From positions 1 through 38,533 of the forward strand of contig JAJNBA010000011.1 of NCBI GenBank assembly GCA_021155985.1: 38,533 nt of DNA, given 5' to 3'. This DNA comes from Actinomycetes bacterium. Lineage in GTDB: Bacteria > Actinomycetota > UBA4738 > HRBIN12. Position 1 is the stretch's first letter. Each line of letters begins with the position of its first letter. Positions 25,093 to 33,671 of this stretch are shown here, one piece after another. The position numbers were made by a program, and so were the translations under genes. The notes below the pieces were generated by a model. That model did no database searches. It was given only the letters and a program-made list of their open reading frames with translations, and was not told the origin of the DNA.

Positions 25093-25761
25093 CTGCTCGC
25101 GATCTTCAACGAGTTCATCACGACCCTGATCGGCGACTACGGCTACCTGGCCGTGTTCGTCTTGATGGTGCTCGAGTCCGCGTGCGTCCCCGTCCCGTCC
25201 GAGGTCACGATGCTCTTCGGCGGAGCGCTCGCGAGCGCCGCGTTCGCCGGCGCGGGCCAGGAGCTCGACTTCGTTGCCGTCGGCCTCCTCGGGACGGCCG
25301 GGAACCTGGTCGGATCCTGGCTGGCCTACTGGGCGGGTGCCATCGGCGGGCGGCCGCTGGTCGATCGGTTCGGGCGGTACCTGCTGGTGCTCCCTCACGA
25401 GGTGGATCGAGCGCACGACTGGTTCGAGCGGCGCGGCGAGATGGCGGTGTTCGTCTCGCGGCTGCTGCCGGTGATCCGGACGTTCATCTCGCTGCCCGCC
25501 GGCGTCGCGAAGATGCCGTTCTGGCGATTCACGATCTACACGATCCTCGGGTGCCTGCCGTGGACGTTCGCGCTCGCATGGCTGGGCTACGTGCTCGGCG
25601 AGCGATGGACCACCGTGGAGGACGTCCTCCAGCCGATCGCGTGGGCGATCGCGGCCGTGGTCGTCGCCGTCGGCGCCTGGTGGATCGCGCGCCGATACCG
25701 GAAGGTGCGCGCCGCCTACGCCGAGCTCGATGCGACCTCCGGGGGCGGGGACGCGGGGTAG
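25093..25761 (+). CDS. DedA family membrane protein
   Basis: DedA proteins are multi-helix membrane proteins, several of which move undecaprenyl phosphate or phospholipid between leaflets. Visible family motifs are LESACVPVPSE (the ExxxxPxPxE re-entrant segment), the region VSRLLPVIRTFISLPAG with its conserved Arg pair, KMPFWRF, and a final TM helix before a basic tail. The start is unusual. No ATG, GTG or TTG lies in frame between the promoter candidate and the conserved N-terminus. CTG 25093, 8-9 nt after GAGGAG, gives a typical 222-aa DedA. The frame is open to ATG 24919, but the added 58 residues are low-complexity Arg/Gly/Pro. The TAG stop forms the first half of the -10 hexamer of the next gene. 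Confidence 0.88.
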   Translation: MLAIFNEFITTLIGDYGYLAVFVLMVLESACVPVPSEVTMLFGGALASAAFAGAGQELDFVAVGLLGTAGNLVGSWLAYWAGAIGGRPLVDRFGRYLLVLPHEVDRAHDWFERRGEMAVFVSRLLPVIRTFISLPAGVAKMPFWRFTIYTILGCLPWTFALAWLGYVLGERWTTVEDVLQPIAWAIAAVVVAVGAWWIARRYRKVRAAYAELDATSGGGDAG

Positions 25762-25764
25762 GCT
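25759..25764 (+). promoter_or_regulatory. Putative -10 of leaderless cyclase-AAA-TPR gene, overlapping the dedA stop
   Basis: TAGGCT is followed by 6 nt and GTG 25771, with no Shine-Dalgarno. Its first three bases are the TAG stop codon of dedA. Confidence 0.5.
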
Positions 25765-25770
25765 CCCGCC

Positions 25771-28700
25771 GTGCGTACCTGCACCACCTGCGGGAAGCGG
25801 AATCCCGACGACGCCAGCTTCTGCGCGAACTGCGGATCACCGCTCGCCGACGAAGCGGCGTCGACCCGAGAAGAGCGGAAGGTCATCACGGTCCTGTTCG
25901 CCGACCTGGTGGGCTTCACCAGCAGGAGCGAGCAGCTCGATCCCGAGGACGTCCGCGCCACCCTCAGCCCGTACTTCGCTCGGCTCCGCGAGGAGCTCGA
26001 GCGCAGGGGCGGCACGGTGGAGAAGTTCATCGGGGACGCGGTGATGGCGGTGTTCGGCGCCCCGACCGCGCACGAGGACGACCCCGAACGGGCGGTCCGG
26101 GCCGCGCTGGCGATCCGCGACGCGCTTGCGGAGATGAACGAACAGGACCCGGGCATCGATCTCCACGTCCGTATCGGCGTGAACACCGGCGAAGCGCTCG
26201 TCTCGCTCGGCGTTCGCCCGCTCGAGGGCGAGGGGATGGCCGCCGGCGACGTCGTGAACACGGCGTCCAGGCTTCAGACATCGGCCCCCGTCGACGGGGT
26301 ACTGGTCGGAGACGCGACGTATCGCGCAACCGAGCGGGCGATCGAGTACCGAGCGGGGGATCCCGTCGAGGCGAAGGGGAAGGCCGACCCGATCGTGGTC
26401 TGGGAGGCGATCGAGGCGCGATCCCACTACGGGATCGACATCACGCGCCGCGTCGACACCGCGCTCGTGGGGCGAGACCGGGAGCTCGCGCTCCTCCGAG
26501 ATGCGCTCGATCGCGCACGACACCAGGACGAGCCGCAGCTCGTCACGCTCGTCGGCGAACCCGGCATCGGGAAGAGCCGCCTCGTCCACGAGCTCTTCGT
26601 CCACATCGAGGACATGCCGGACCTGATCACCTGGCGGCAGGGCCGGTGCCTGCCCTACGGCGACGGCGTGAGCTATTGGGCACTCGGCGAGATGATCAAG
26701 GCTGAGGCGGGCATCCTCGAAACGGATCCCGACGGCGAGGCGGCGGCCAAGCTCGACCGGAGCGCGACCGAGCTGATCGCGGAAGAGGACGAGCGTCGCT
26801 GGGTCGCGCGCCACCTCCGCCCCTTGATCGGTCTGGCTCAGGAGCGGGACTCGGGCTCAGAGGCGATGGATGACGGGCCTTCGGCGTGGCGTCGCTACCT
26901 CGAGTCCCTGGCCGAGCGCCGCCCGACCGTTCTGGTGTTCGAGGACCTGCACTGGGCCGACGACGGCCTCCTCGATTTCCTCGACGACCTGATCGATTGG
27001 ACGCGAGACGTTCCTCTCCTCGTCCTGTGCACGGCGAGGCCCGAGCTCCTCGTCCGCCGGCCGGACTGGGGCGGGGGCAAGCTCAACGCGGCGACGCTCG
27101 CGCTCGCCCCTCTGTCCGACGAGGAGACCGCGGTGTTGCTCGCGGCGCTCCTCGATCGGTCCGTCCTCCCCGCCGAGCTCCAGTCCGCGCTCCTCGCCCG
27201 AGCGGGTGGGAACCCTCTGTACGCGGAGGAGTTCGCGCGGATGGCGGCGGACCGCTCGGTGGCCGACCTCGCGGCCGCGGAGTTGCCCGGCTCGGTCCAG
27301 GGGATCATCGCGGCTCGTCTCGACGGGCTCGCGCCGGCCGACAAGTCACTGTTGCAGGACGCCGCCGTGGTCGGCAAGACGTTCTGGCTCGGCGCCATCG
27401 CCCCGATCGGCGGGCAGGATCGCGCCGACCTCGAGCGACGGCTGCACGAACTGGAGCGCGGACGGTTCGTCCGCCGCTCGCGGCGCTCATCTGTCGGCGG
27501 GGAGACCGAGTACGCGTTCCTGCATCTCCTCGTCCGCGATGTGGCCTACGGGCAGATCCCTCGGGCCGCCCGGGGCGAGAAGCATCGTGTGGCGGCCGAC
27601 TGGATCGCATCCCTCGGCGGCGATCGCCTCGAGGACCGAGCGGAGCTGCTCGCCCACCACTACGGCTCCGCGCTCCAGCTCACCAGGGCCGCGGGCCTGG
27701 ACGCCACGGCGTTGGAGGCTCCGGCCAGGCTCGCGCTGCGCGCGGCGGGCGACCGCGCGTACGCCTTGGGTGCGTACCCGCCCGCCGAGCGCGCCTACGC
27801 GGCCGCAGCGGACCTCTGGCCCTCGGACGATCCCCAGCGGCCGGCCCTGCTGCTCCGCTACGGCCGGACCCTCTCGCTCGACCGCGATGCCGGAACGGAG
27901 GAGCTGACCGAGGCGAGGGACGGCTTCCTTGCGGCGGACCAGCGGGACGCGGCCGCGGAGGCGGAGCTCCTGATCGGCGACCTGGCGTGGCGGCGCGGGA
28001 TGGGAGAGGAGGCGCAAGCCCACATCGAGCGGGCGATGGCGCTGGCGGACGGACTCCCACCCACCCCCGCGCTCGCCGCCGTGAAGTCCCACCTCGCTCG
28101 GTACTTCATGGTCGCCGGCCGCCACGACGACGCGATCAGGGTCGGCCGGGACGCCCTGGCGATCGCCCGCGACCTGGACCTCGAGGAGCTCCAGGCGTTC
28201 GCGCTCACCTCGCTCGGGACGGCCCGCATCAACCGCGCCGAGATGGGTGGCTTCGACGACCTCGAAGAGGGCATCGCGATCGCGGAACGGGCCCACAGCC
28301 CGTGGCACCTGACGCGGGGGCAGGTCAACCTGGGCGTCGGCTACTTCCTCGTGGGCGACGTCCGCCGTGCCCTCGCGGTCCACGAGCGCAACCTCGAGGC
28401 CGCGCGCCGGTTCGGGATCGAGGGCGCGATCACCTGGAACCTCGCGGAGGTCGCCTTCGACTTCTGCCTCGCGGGCCGCTGGGACGCCTCCCTCGAGATC
28501 CACGATGCGGAGATCGCGCGCATCGAGGGGGGCGCACCCCACTATCTCGAGACGCAGCACCGACAGAGCCGATCGAGGATCCGGCTCGCCCGGGGCGACC
28601 TGGCAGGGGCCCTCGAGGACGCCGAGCGCGCCGTCGCCGCGGGTCGTGAGGCCGGTGACCCGCAAGCGCTCCTGCCCTGCCTCGCGGAGCGCGCGAAGGC

Positions 28701-29124
28701 GTTGCTCGCGTCGGGGAGAGGGGAAGACGCCGAGGCCGACGTCTCGGAGATCCTGGAGCGGAACGCCGCCGAACCGTCCCTGGACTGGTCGTGGTGGATC
28801 CTCCAGGCTTCGATCGTGCTCACGGAGCGGGGCCGAGGGGGCGACCTCCTGGCGTTGGGAGGCGAGGACCTCCCGTCGGACTGGGTCCGCGCGGCGCGCC
28901 TGTGGGCATCGGGTGACACCGCCGGCGCAGCGGACCTGCTGGAGGAGATGGGCGCGGCGCCGGACGAGGCGTACGCGCGGTTGAAGGAGGCGGAGCGGCT
29001 GATCGCGGCGGGTCGCCGGGCCGACGCCGAGCCGTTCCTCGCACGCGCGCTGGAGCTCTTCCGGTCGATGGGGGCCGCCGGGTCGATCCGCGAGGCGGAG
29101 CGCCTGCTCGCCCCGCCGGCGTGA
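25771..29124 (+). CDS. Zinc-ribbon / class III adenylyl cyclase / AAA-STAND ATPase / TPR regulator
   Basis: The 1117-aa multidomain signalling protein begins with a Cys4 zinc ribbon (Cys4, Cys7, Cys18, Cys21). A class III cyclase domain follows (about 35-220) with metal Asp45 and Asp89, Lys85 at the ATP-selecting position, and VVNTASRL supplying Asn and Arg. The second purine-selecting position is Met/Ala, as is frequent in this subfamily, so specificity is less sure. An AAA/STAND ATPase follows with Walker A GEPGIGKS (262-269) and Walker B VFEDLHWAD (near 389-397). The C-terminal 550 residues are helical TPR-type repeats. Such proteins combine a nucleotide-switch ATPase with cAMP production; the ligand is unknown. 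GTG 25771 is supported by TAGGCT-N6-GTG. Confidence 0.95.
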   Translation: MRTCTTCGKRNPDDASFCANCGSPLADEAASTREERKVITVLFADLVGFTSRSEQLDPEDVRATLSPYFARLREELERRGGTVEKFIGDAVMAVFGAPTAHEDDPERAVRAALAIRDALAEMNEQDPGIDLHVRIGVNTGEALVSLGVRPLEGEGMAAGDVVNTASRLQTSAPVDGVLVGDATYRATERAIEYRAGDPVEAKGKADPIVVWEAIEARSHYGIDITRRVDTALVGRDRELALLRDALDRARHQDEPQLVTLVGEPGIGKSRLVHELFVHIEDMPDLITWRQGRCLPYGDGVSYWALGEMIKAEAGILETDPDGEAAAKLDRSATELIAEEDERRWVARHLRPLIGLAQERDSGSEAMDDGPSAWRRYLESLAERRPTVLVFEDLHWADDGLLDFLDDLIDWTRDVPLLVLCTARPELLVRRPDWGGGKLNAATLALAPLSDEETAVLLAALLDRSVLPAELQSALLARAGGNPLYAEEFARMAADRSVADLAAAELPGSVQGIIAARLDGLAPADKSLLQDAAVVGKTFWLGAIAPIGGQDRADLERRLHELERGRFVRRSRRSSVGGETEYAFLHLLVRDVAYGQIPRAARGEKHRVAADWIASLGGDRLEDRAELLAHHYGSALQLTRAAGLDATALEAPARLALRAAGDRAYALGAYPPAERAYAAAADLWPSDDPQRPALLLRYGRTLSLDRDAGTEELTEARDGFLAADQRDAAAEAELLIGDLAWRRGMGEEAQAHIERAMALADGLPPTPALAAVKSHLARYFMVAGRHDDAIRVGRDALAIARDLDLEELQAFALTSLGTARINRAEMGGFDDLEEGIAIAERAHSPWHLTRGQVNLGVGYFLVGDVRRALAVHERNLEAARRFGIEGAITWNLAEVAFDFCLAGRWDASLEIHDAEIARIEGGAPHYLETQHRQSRSRIRLARGDLAGALEDAERAVAAGREAGDPQALLPCLAERAKALLASGRGEDAEADVSEILERNAAEPSLDWSWWILQASIVLTERGRGGDLLALGGEDLPSDWVRAARLWASGDTAGAADLLEEMGAAPDEAYARLKEAERLIAAGRRADAEPFLARALELFRSMGAAGSIREAERLLAPPA

Positions 29125-29137
29125 GGGCCACGACCCG

Positions 29138-30115
29138 CTAGAAACGACCGCCGGGCGCGTATCCGAGCTCGATGTCGACCACGTTCCGCAGCGGCTCGCC
29201 CGCCACGAATCGCTCGAGGTTGTCCACGAAGAGCGCGACGACGTGAGCCGCCCAGCGTTCGTGATCCCCGGCGCGGTGCGGCGAGACCAGCACGTTCGGC
29301 ATCCGCCACAGGGGACTCTCCGCGGGCAGTGGCTCCGCCGCGAAGACGTCGAGCGCGGCGCCGGCGATCACCCCTCGCTCGAGCGCCTGGATCATGGCGG
29401 GCTCGTCGACGGTCGTGCCCCGGCCGATGTTCACGAAGACCGCGTGCCGCCGCATGGCCGCGAACGCCTCGGCGCCGAAGATGCCACGGGTGGCATCCGT
29501 GATCGGAAGCACGTTCACCACGTGGTCGGAGCGAGAGAGCTCGCTCATCAGCTCGTCGGGGCCGACGATCTCCTCGAACGTCTCGGTCGGCGTGCGGGCC
29601 GTGCGCGCCACGCCGCGGACGTGGAGCCCCGCCGCTCGGAGCAGCCGCCCCACCTCCGTCCCGATGGAGCCCGCGCCGACCACCAAGGCCGTCGTGCCCC
29701 GGAGCAGCGTGATCTCGTCGGCGGGCCACTCCCCCGGCCGGAGACGGGCGTCCTCGAGGAGGCGGGCCGAGAACGCGAGCAAGAAGCCCAACACCGATTC
29801 CGCGAGGCCGGGGTCGTAGACACCGGCGGCGTTCGTGAGGACGACGCCATGCGTCGGCAGCGTGGGCGACGCCAGCTCCTCCACGCCCGCCGAGATCGAC
29901 TGGATCCAGCGGAGCCGCGGCGCTCGCGGCACGACGTCGAGCAGTCGCGGCCGGTCGAAGTTCCACGCGAACACCGCTTCGAGTTCGGGGAGATGGACCT
30001 CGAGGTCCTCGACGCCGGTCACCTGCACGAGACGAGCGAGATCGGCGGCCGCTCGAAGATCGGGGAGCTCTCGATCGACCGCGTCGACGACCGCGACGAG
30101 CGGGGAGGGAGCCAC
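29138..30115 (-). CDS. D-isomer specific 2-hydroxyacid dehydrogenase family protein
   Basis: The 325-aa NAD(P)-dependent oxidoreductase interconverts a 2-hydroxy and a 2-keto acid; the substrate is not predictable. The nucleotide-binding GAGSIG is at 147-152, and the catalytic triad is present as Arg232 (NIGRGT), Glu261 (AAEPLP) and His280 (SPHRAG). The N-terminal substrate domain is of normal length for the family. The GTG start at 30115 shares its G with the TAG stop of the acetyltransferase gene (TAGTG), indicating coupled translation. Its 3' end lies 13 nt from the convergent cyclase-AAA-TPR gene. Confidence 0.93.
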   Translation of the reverse strand: MAPSPLVAVVDAVDRELPDLRAAADLARLVQVTGVEDLEVHLPELEAVFAWNFDRPRLLDVVPRAPRLRWIQSISAGVEELASPTLPTHGVVLTNAAGVYDPGLAESVLGFLLAFSARLLEDARLRPGEWPADEITLLRGTTALVVGAGSIGTEVGRLLRAAGLHVRGVARTARTPTETFEEIVGPDELMSELSRSDHVVNVLPITDATRGIFGAEAFAAMRRHAVFVNIGRGTTVDEPAMIQALERGVIAGAALDVFAAEPLPAESPLWRMPNVLVSPHRAGDHERWAAHVVALFVDNLERFVAGEPLRNVVDIELGYAPGGRF

Positions 30116-30603
30116 TACAGGTTCGCGAGCATCGTCCAGGTATCGGAGGAGCCACCGGACTCACCGACCTTCTCGAAGCCGGCTCGCTGGTACATCATCC
30201 GCGAGCGGTTGTGGACGGCGACCGAGAGGGAGAGCGCCTGGAAGCCCTCCTCGCGCGCCTGCACCATGCAGGAGCGAAGGACCGCCTGGCCGATGCCCTT
30301 GCGACGATGGAGCGGCGCCACGGCGATGCTCAGCTCCGGCGTCTTCTCGTTCACGAACCCGAACCCGGGCTCCTCTTCGGTGAAGACGCGATACCAGGCC
30401 GCTCCCACCGGCTGGCCGTCGATCTCCGCGACGACGCCGCCATCACCCTCTCGCCCCCAGTCTTCGTGGTAGCGCCGAAGCGTGGGCTCGACCAGGAACT
30501 CCTCGATCGTTTCCCGAGGCCAGTCGGGGTTCCATCGCGCGGCCTCGTAGAGCATCGTGCGGAGGAACTCCGCGTCGTCCTTGGTGGCGGGCCGGATGTT
30601 CAC
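30115..30603 (-). CDS. GNAT family N-acetyltransferase
   Basis: The 162-aa protein has the GNAT fold: NIRPATKDDAEFLRTML at the N-terminus, the acetyl-CoA loop RRKGIGQ (100-106) after a LSIAV strand, and NRSRMMYQRAGFEKVGE in motif B. The acceptor substrate is unknown. I chose GTG 30603: it begins right at the conserved N-terminus and follows TACGCT by 7 nt. The longer open frame to 30774 runs inside the KimA gene. It is 5 nt from the KimA stop and overlaps the dehydrogenase gene by one base, so it may be read with both. Confidence 0.92.
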   Translation of the reverse strand: MNIRPATKDDAEFLRTMLYEAARWNPDWPRETIEEFLVEPTLRRYHEDWGREGDGGVVAEIDGQPVGAAWYRVFTEEEPGFGFVNEKTPELSIAVAPLHRRKGIGQAVLRSCMVQAREEGFQALSLSVAVHNRSRMMYQRAGFEKVGESGGSSDTWTMLANL

Positions 30604-30608
30604 GTCGC

Positions 30609-32963
30609 CTAGCGTACCGCGGGGCTCGTCGGCGCTCCTTCGCCCTCCGTCGCGCCCCGAAGCGACTCGGGTGCCGACAGGTGGAAGGGGACGCTCGTGA
30701 CGACCACGTGTGGCTCGAAGAGGAGGATCCGCTTGAAGAACAGCGCGGACTGGTTGTGCAACAACGTCTGCCACCAGTGCTCCGGCACGAGCTCGGGGAG
30801 CACCACGGTGACGACGGTGTCACCCCGAGCGGTGCGGCTCCGGATCTCCTCGAGGAACGGCGGGCCGAGGTCCCGGAAGGGCGCCTCCACGAGGACGAGC
30901 GGGACGTCCATGCGCCGTTCGTGCCAGCCCTCGACCACGCTCGGGATCTCCTCCGGATCGGTGGCCATGTGGATCGCTTCGATCGAGGACGGCTGGAGGG
31001 ATTTCGCGTAGATCACGGCGCGGACGGTGGCGTCCTGGACGCTCGAGACCGGCACGATCACCTCACTGCGCGGACGCTCGATGGGGCGCGCCCCTTCGGC
31101 TCCGTGCGGCTCCCCGGGAACGAGCGGCACGTTGGTCACCACGATCTTCGGCTGGAACAGGAGCGAGGTCTTCAACAGGAACGCGGACCGGTGGCGGACG
31201 AGCTGGAGGAGGGAGCTGGACGTCACCACCTCCGGGATCACGACGGTGATGAAGTCCGTCGCTGAACCACGGTGTTTGAGATAGCGGAGCAGCGCGCGGA
31301 CCGGATGCTCCTCACCGCCCGGCAGCAGGGCGAGCTCGTCGAATCGCGGCGCGACGCGTCGCCATGTCTCACGCGCGTCCGCGAAGTCTTCCTCGCGCCC
31401 CACCCAGAGCGCGGTGAGCTCCCGGCACCGGATCGTGAAGAGATAGGACACGGCGTCGATCGTCGCCGGTCCGAAGTCTCCGACGAGGAGGACGAAGGAG
31501 TTGGTCGCCGTGGTGTCCCCGGTCAGCCGTCCTGCGGCGAGGATCTGCCCGATCCGCCGGTAGTGGCGGTTGACCCCGAGGAAGAACGCGATGATGAAGG
31601 GAACCGCCACGATCACCATCCAGGCGCCCAGGCGGAACCGGGTGATCGCGACGATCGCCAGGACGAGGCCCGTGGTGGCCGCGCCGATCCCGTTCGTGAT
31701 CGCGCGCCTCTGCCATCCGTGGTCTCGCCGGGAGAACTGGCGTCGCACCATCCCGGCTTGCGAGAGCGTCAAGGCGATGAAGACCCCGACCACGTAGAGC
31801 TGGATCAGCGCCGAGAGGTTCGCGTTGAACGCCCAGACGAGCGCGGCGGCGAGCAGGGACAGGACGATGATCCCGTTCGAGAACACGAGCCGGTCGCCGC
31901 GGTTGCGGAACTGCGAGGGCATGAACCGGTCGCGAGCGAGGATCGACGACAGCCGGGGGAAGTCCTGGTACGCCGTGTTCGCCGCCAGGATCAGGATCGC
32001 CGCCGTGAAGACCTGGAGGACGATGAACATCGGCCCCCCTGCGTAGATCGTGTCCCCGATCTGTGCGAGCACGGACTTCGAAGACGCGAGGTCGTGATTC
32101 ACCCGAACGTCGAGGAGACCCGCGAAGACCGTGATGCCGAGGAACATGGGGATGCTCATCGCGCCCATCAGCAGGAGCGTCGAGGCGGCGTTCTTGGCCT
32201 GCGGCCGGCGGAACGCCTGGACGCCGTCCGCGATCGCTTCGACCCCGGTGAGCGCCGTGGCCCCGGAGGAGAACGCGCGGAGCACGAGGAACAAGGAAAG
32301 GCTCGCCTCGGCCTCGAGCGGCAGCGTCGCGCTCGCCGCCTGCGGGCATCCACCCGTGGAGCACTTGAAGAGCCCCCAGCCGAGCGTGATCCCGACCATC
32401 AGGACGAACCCATACGTCGGGATGGCGAACAGCTTTCCCGCTTCCTTGGCTCCGCGCAGGTTCGCGACCGTGATCAGGAAGACGAAGAAGGTCGCGAGAC
32501 CAACCTTGTGCTCGGCGAGACCTGGGGCCGCGGACGTCACCGCGATCGCGCCCGCGGTGACGCTCACCGACACGGTGAGGATGTAGGAGCTGAGGATGGC
32601 GCCGGCCGCGGTCAAGCCGGGGACCGTGCCGAGGTTCTCCTTCGCGACGATGTAGGAGCCGCCTCCGCGCGGGTAGGCGTAGACGGTCTGCCGGTAGGAG
32701 ACGATCACGACGACGAGCAGCACCGCGACCCCCAGCCCGAGCGGCGACAGCAGTCCGAGCGCGGAGGCCCCGGCCAACGCGAGCACCAGCATCATCTCCT
32801 CGGTCGCATACGCGACCGAGGAGAGCTGATCGGAGGCGAAGACGGGCAGGGCCAAGAACTTGGGCAACAGCTGGTGCTCCTGGGACGACGTCGAGAGCGC
32901 CCGTCCCACGAGGAGGCGCTTCAGGGCGCCGCCGACGCCCGAGCCATCGGTGCGCGTGGCCAT
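30609..32963 (-). CDS. kimA: KimA-type APC superfamily potassium importer with two cytosolic USP-like domains
   Basis: The 784-aa permease has about 12 TM helices (35-470) closely resembling Bacillus subtilis KimA, a proton-coupled K+ importer inhibited by c-di-AMP. Shared stretches include SDQLSSVAYATE, SYRQTVYAYPRGGGSY, VAKENLG and LILAANTAYQDFP. The residues I recall as lining the K+ site of KimA (Asp36, Tyr43, Tyr118, Thr121, Thr230, Glu233, Tyr377) are matched by D45, Y52, Y127, T130, T239, E242 and Y390. The first six keep a constant +9 offset. KimA has one cytosolic domain; here two related ones follow (about 488-617 and 634-762), each ending in a LxRHRSAFLLK or LLHNQSALFFK block and a VVTxVP strand. 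ATG 32963 lies 6 nt after TAGCAT and 9 nt after the KdpE-like gene, so operon and own-promoter transcription are both possible. Confidence 0.92.
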   Translation of the reverse strand: MATRTDGSGVGGALKRLLVGRALSTSSQEHQLLPKFLALPVFASDQLSSVAYATEEMMLVLALAGASALGLLSPLGLGVAVLLVVVIVSYRQTVYAYPRGGGSYIVAKENLGTVPGLTAAGAILSSYILTVSVSVTAGAIAVTSAAPGLAEHKVGLATFFVFLITVANLRGAKEAGKLFAIPTYGFVLMVGITLGWGLFKCSTGGCPQAASATLPLEAEASLSLFLVLRAFSSGATALTGVEAIADGVQAFRRPQAKNAASTLLLMGAMSIPMFLGITVFAGLLDVRVNHDLASSKSVLAQIGDTIYAGGPMFIVLQVFTAAILILAANTAYQDFPRLSSILARDRFMPSQFRNRGDRLVFSNGIIVLSLLAAALVWAFNANLSALIQLYVVGVFIALTLSQAGMVRRQFSRRDHGWQRRAITNGIGAATTGLVLAIVAITRFRLGAWMVIVAVPFIIAFFLGVNRHYRRIGQILAAGRLTGDTTATNSFVLLVGDFGPATIDAVSYLFTIRCRELTALWVGREEDFADARETWRRVAPRFDELALLPGGEEHPVRALLRYLKHRGSATDFITVVIPEVVTSSSLLQLVRHRSAFLLKTSLLFQPKIVVTNVPLVPGEPHGAEGARPIERPRSEVIVPVSSVQDATVRAVIYAKSLQPSSIEAIHMATDPEEIPSVVEGWHERRMDVPLVLVEAPFRDLGPPFLEEIRSRTARGDTVVTVVLPELVPEHWWQTLLHNQSALFFKRILLFEPHVVVTSVPFHLSAPESLRGATEGEGAPTSPAVR
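30611..30616 (-). promoter_or_regulatory. Putative -10 of leaderless GNAT gene
   Basis: TACGCT on the minus strand, 7 nt before GTG 30603; its last T is the first base of the TAG stop of the KimA gene. No Shine-Dalgarno is seen. Confidence 0.4.
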
Positions 32964-32969
32964 CGGAGG

Positions 32970-32975
32970 ATGCTA
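32970..32975 (-). promoter_or_regulatory. Putative -10 of leaderless kimA-like gene, overlapping the kdpE-like stop
   Basis: TAGCAT on the minus strand, then 6 nt, then ATG 32963. The first three bases are the TAG stop of the response regulator gene. The intervening CCTCCG is not a Shine-Dalgarno on this strand. Confidence 0.42.
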
Positions 32976-33671
32976 CGACTCGGCGTCCGTGCTTTCCGCG
33001 ATCCAGCGATAGCCGACGCCCGGCTCGGTCACGATCAGCTGTGGCGCCTGCGCGTCGTCGCCGAGCTTCTTGCGGAGCGCGCGCACGTAGGTCCGGAGGT
33101 ACGTCGTCTCCGTCCCGTAGCCCTGCCCCCACACCTTCCGGAGGAGCCACTGATGGGTGAGGAGCTTGCCGGGATGCGTCGCGAATGCCTCGAGCAGCTG
33201 GTACTCGGTCGGCGTCAGGCGCAGCGTCTCACCTTCGAGAAGGACGAGTCGCCGGCCGAGGTCCATCTCGAGCGCGCCGAACCTCATCGTCGGGGCCGGC
33301 GGCTCACCCGGTTGCGCCCGCCGCATCGCCGCCCGCGCCCGAGCGAGCAGCTCCTCCATCGCGAACGGTTTCGTCACGTAGTCGTCGGCCCCGGCGTCGA
33401 GCGCCGCGACCTTGTCCTGCTGCGCGTCGCGGACCGACAGCACGATGATCGGGAGCTCAGTGAACCCACGAACGCGACGGATCACCTCGGTCCCGTCGAG
33501 GTCCGGGAGGCCGAGGTCCAGCAGCATCAGCTCGGGGGCGCTCTCGGCCGCGCCGATCACCGCCTCCTCGCCGGTGCCCACGGTCTGGACCTCGTACCCG
33601 TGCGCCTCGAGGCTGGTCCGGAGGGCACGGCGGATCTGTGGCTCGTCGTCGACGACCAGCACCCGGTTCAC
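32973..33671 (-). CDS. KdpE-like OmpR/PhoB-family response regulator
   Basis: The 232-aa protein has a receiver with D8/D9, phosphoacceptor D52 (LDLGLPDLDG, a KdpE signature), LDAGADDYVTKPF and Lys101. A winged-helix DNA-binding domain follows (about 128-226; LTPTEYQLLEAF, TYLRTYVRALRKKLG, GVGYRW). GTG 33671 overlaps the kinase stop (GTGA) and has a GAGGAGGTG Shine-Dalgarno. In the Kdp paradigm this regulator activates high-affinity K+ uptake genes; none of kdpFABC is in the window, and the gene directly downstream is the KimA-type importer. Paired 11-bp repeats upstream of the kinase gene (35132-35180) are the expected type of binding site. Confidence 0.93.
   Translation of the reverse strand: MNRVLVVDDEPQIRRALRTSLEAHGYEVQTVGTGEEAVIGAAESAPELMLLDLGLPDLDGTEVIRRVRGFTELPIIVLSVRDAQQDKVAALDAGADDYVTKPFAMEELLARARAAMRRAQPGEPPAPTMRFGALEMDLGRRLVLLEGETLRLTPTEYQLLEAFATHPGKLLTHQWLLRKVWGQGYGTETTYLRTYVRALRKKLGDDAQAPQLIVTEPGVGYRWIAESTDAES

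Noticed and set aside
30604-30774. 57-residue extension of the GNAT protein
   Set aside because: It lies inside the KimA coding region and does not resemble a GNAT N-terminus; GTG 30603 with its own -10 is better.
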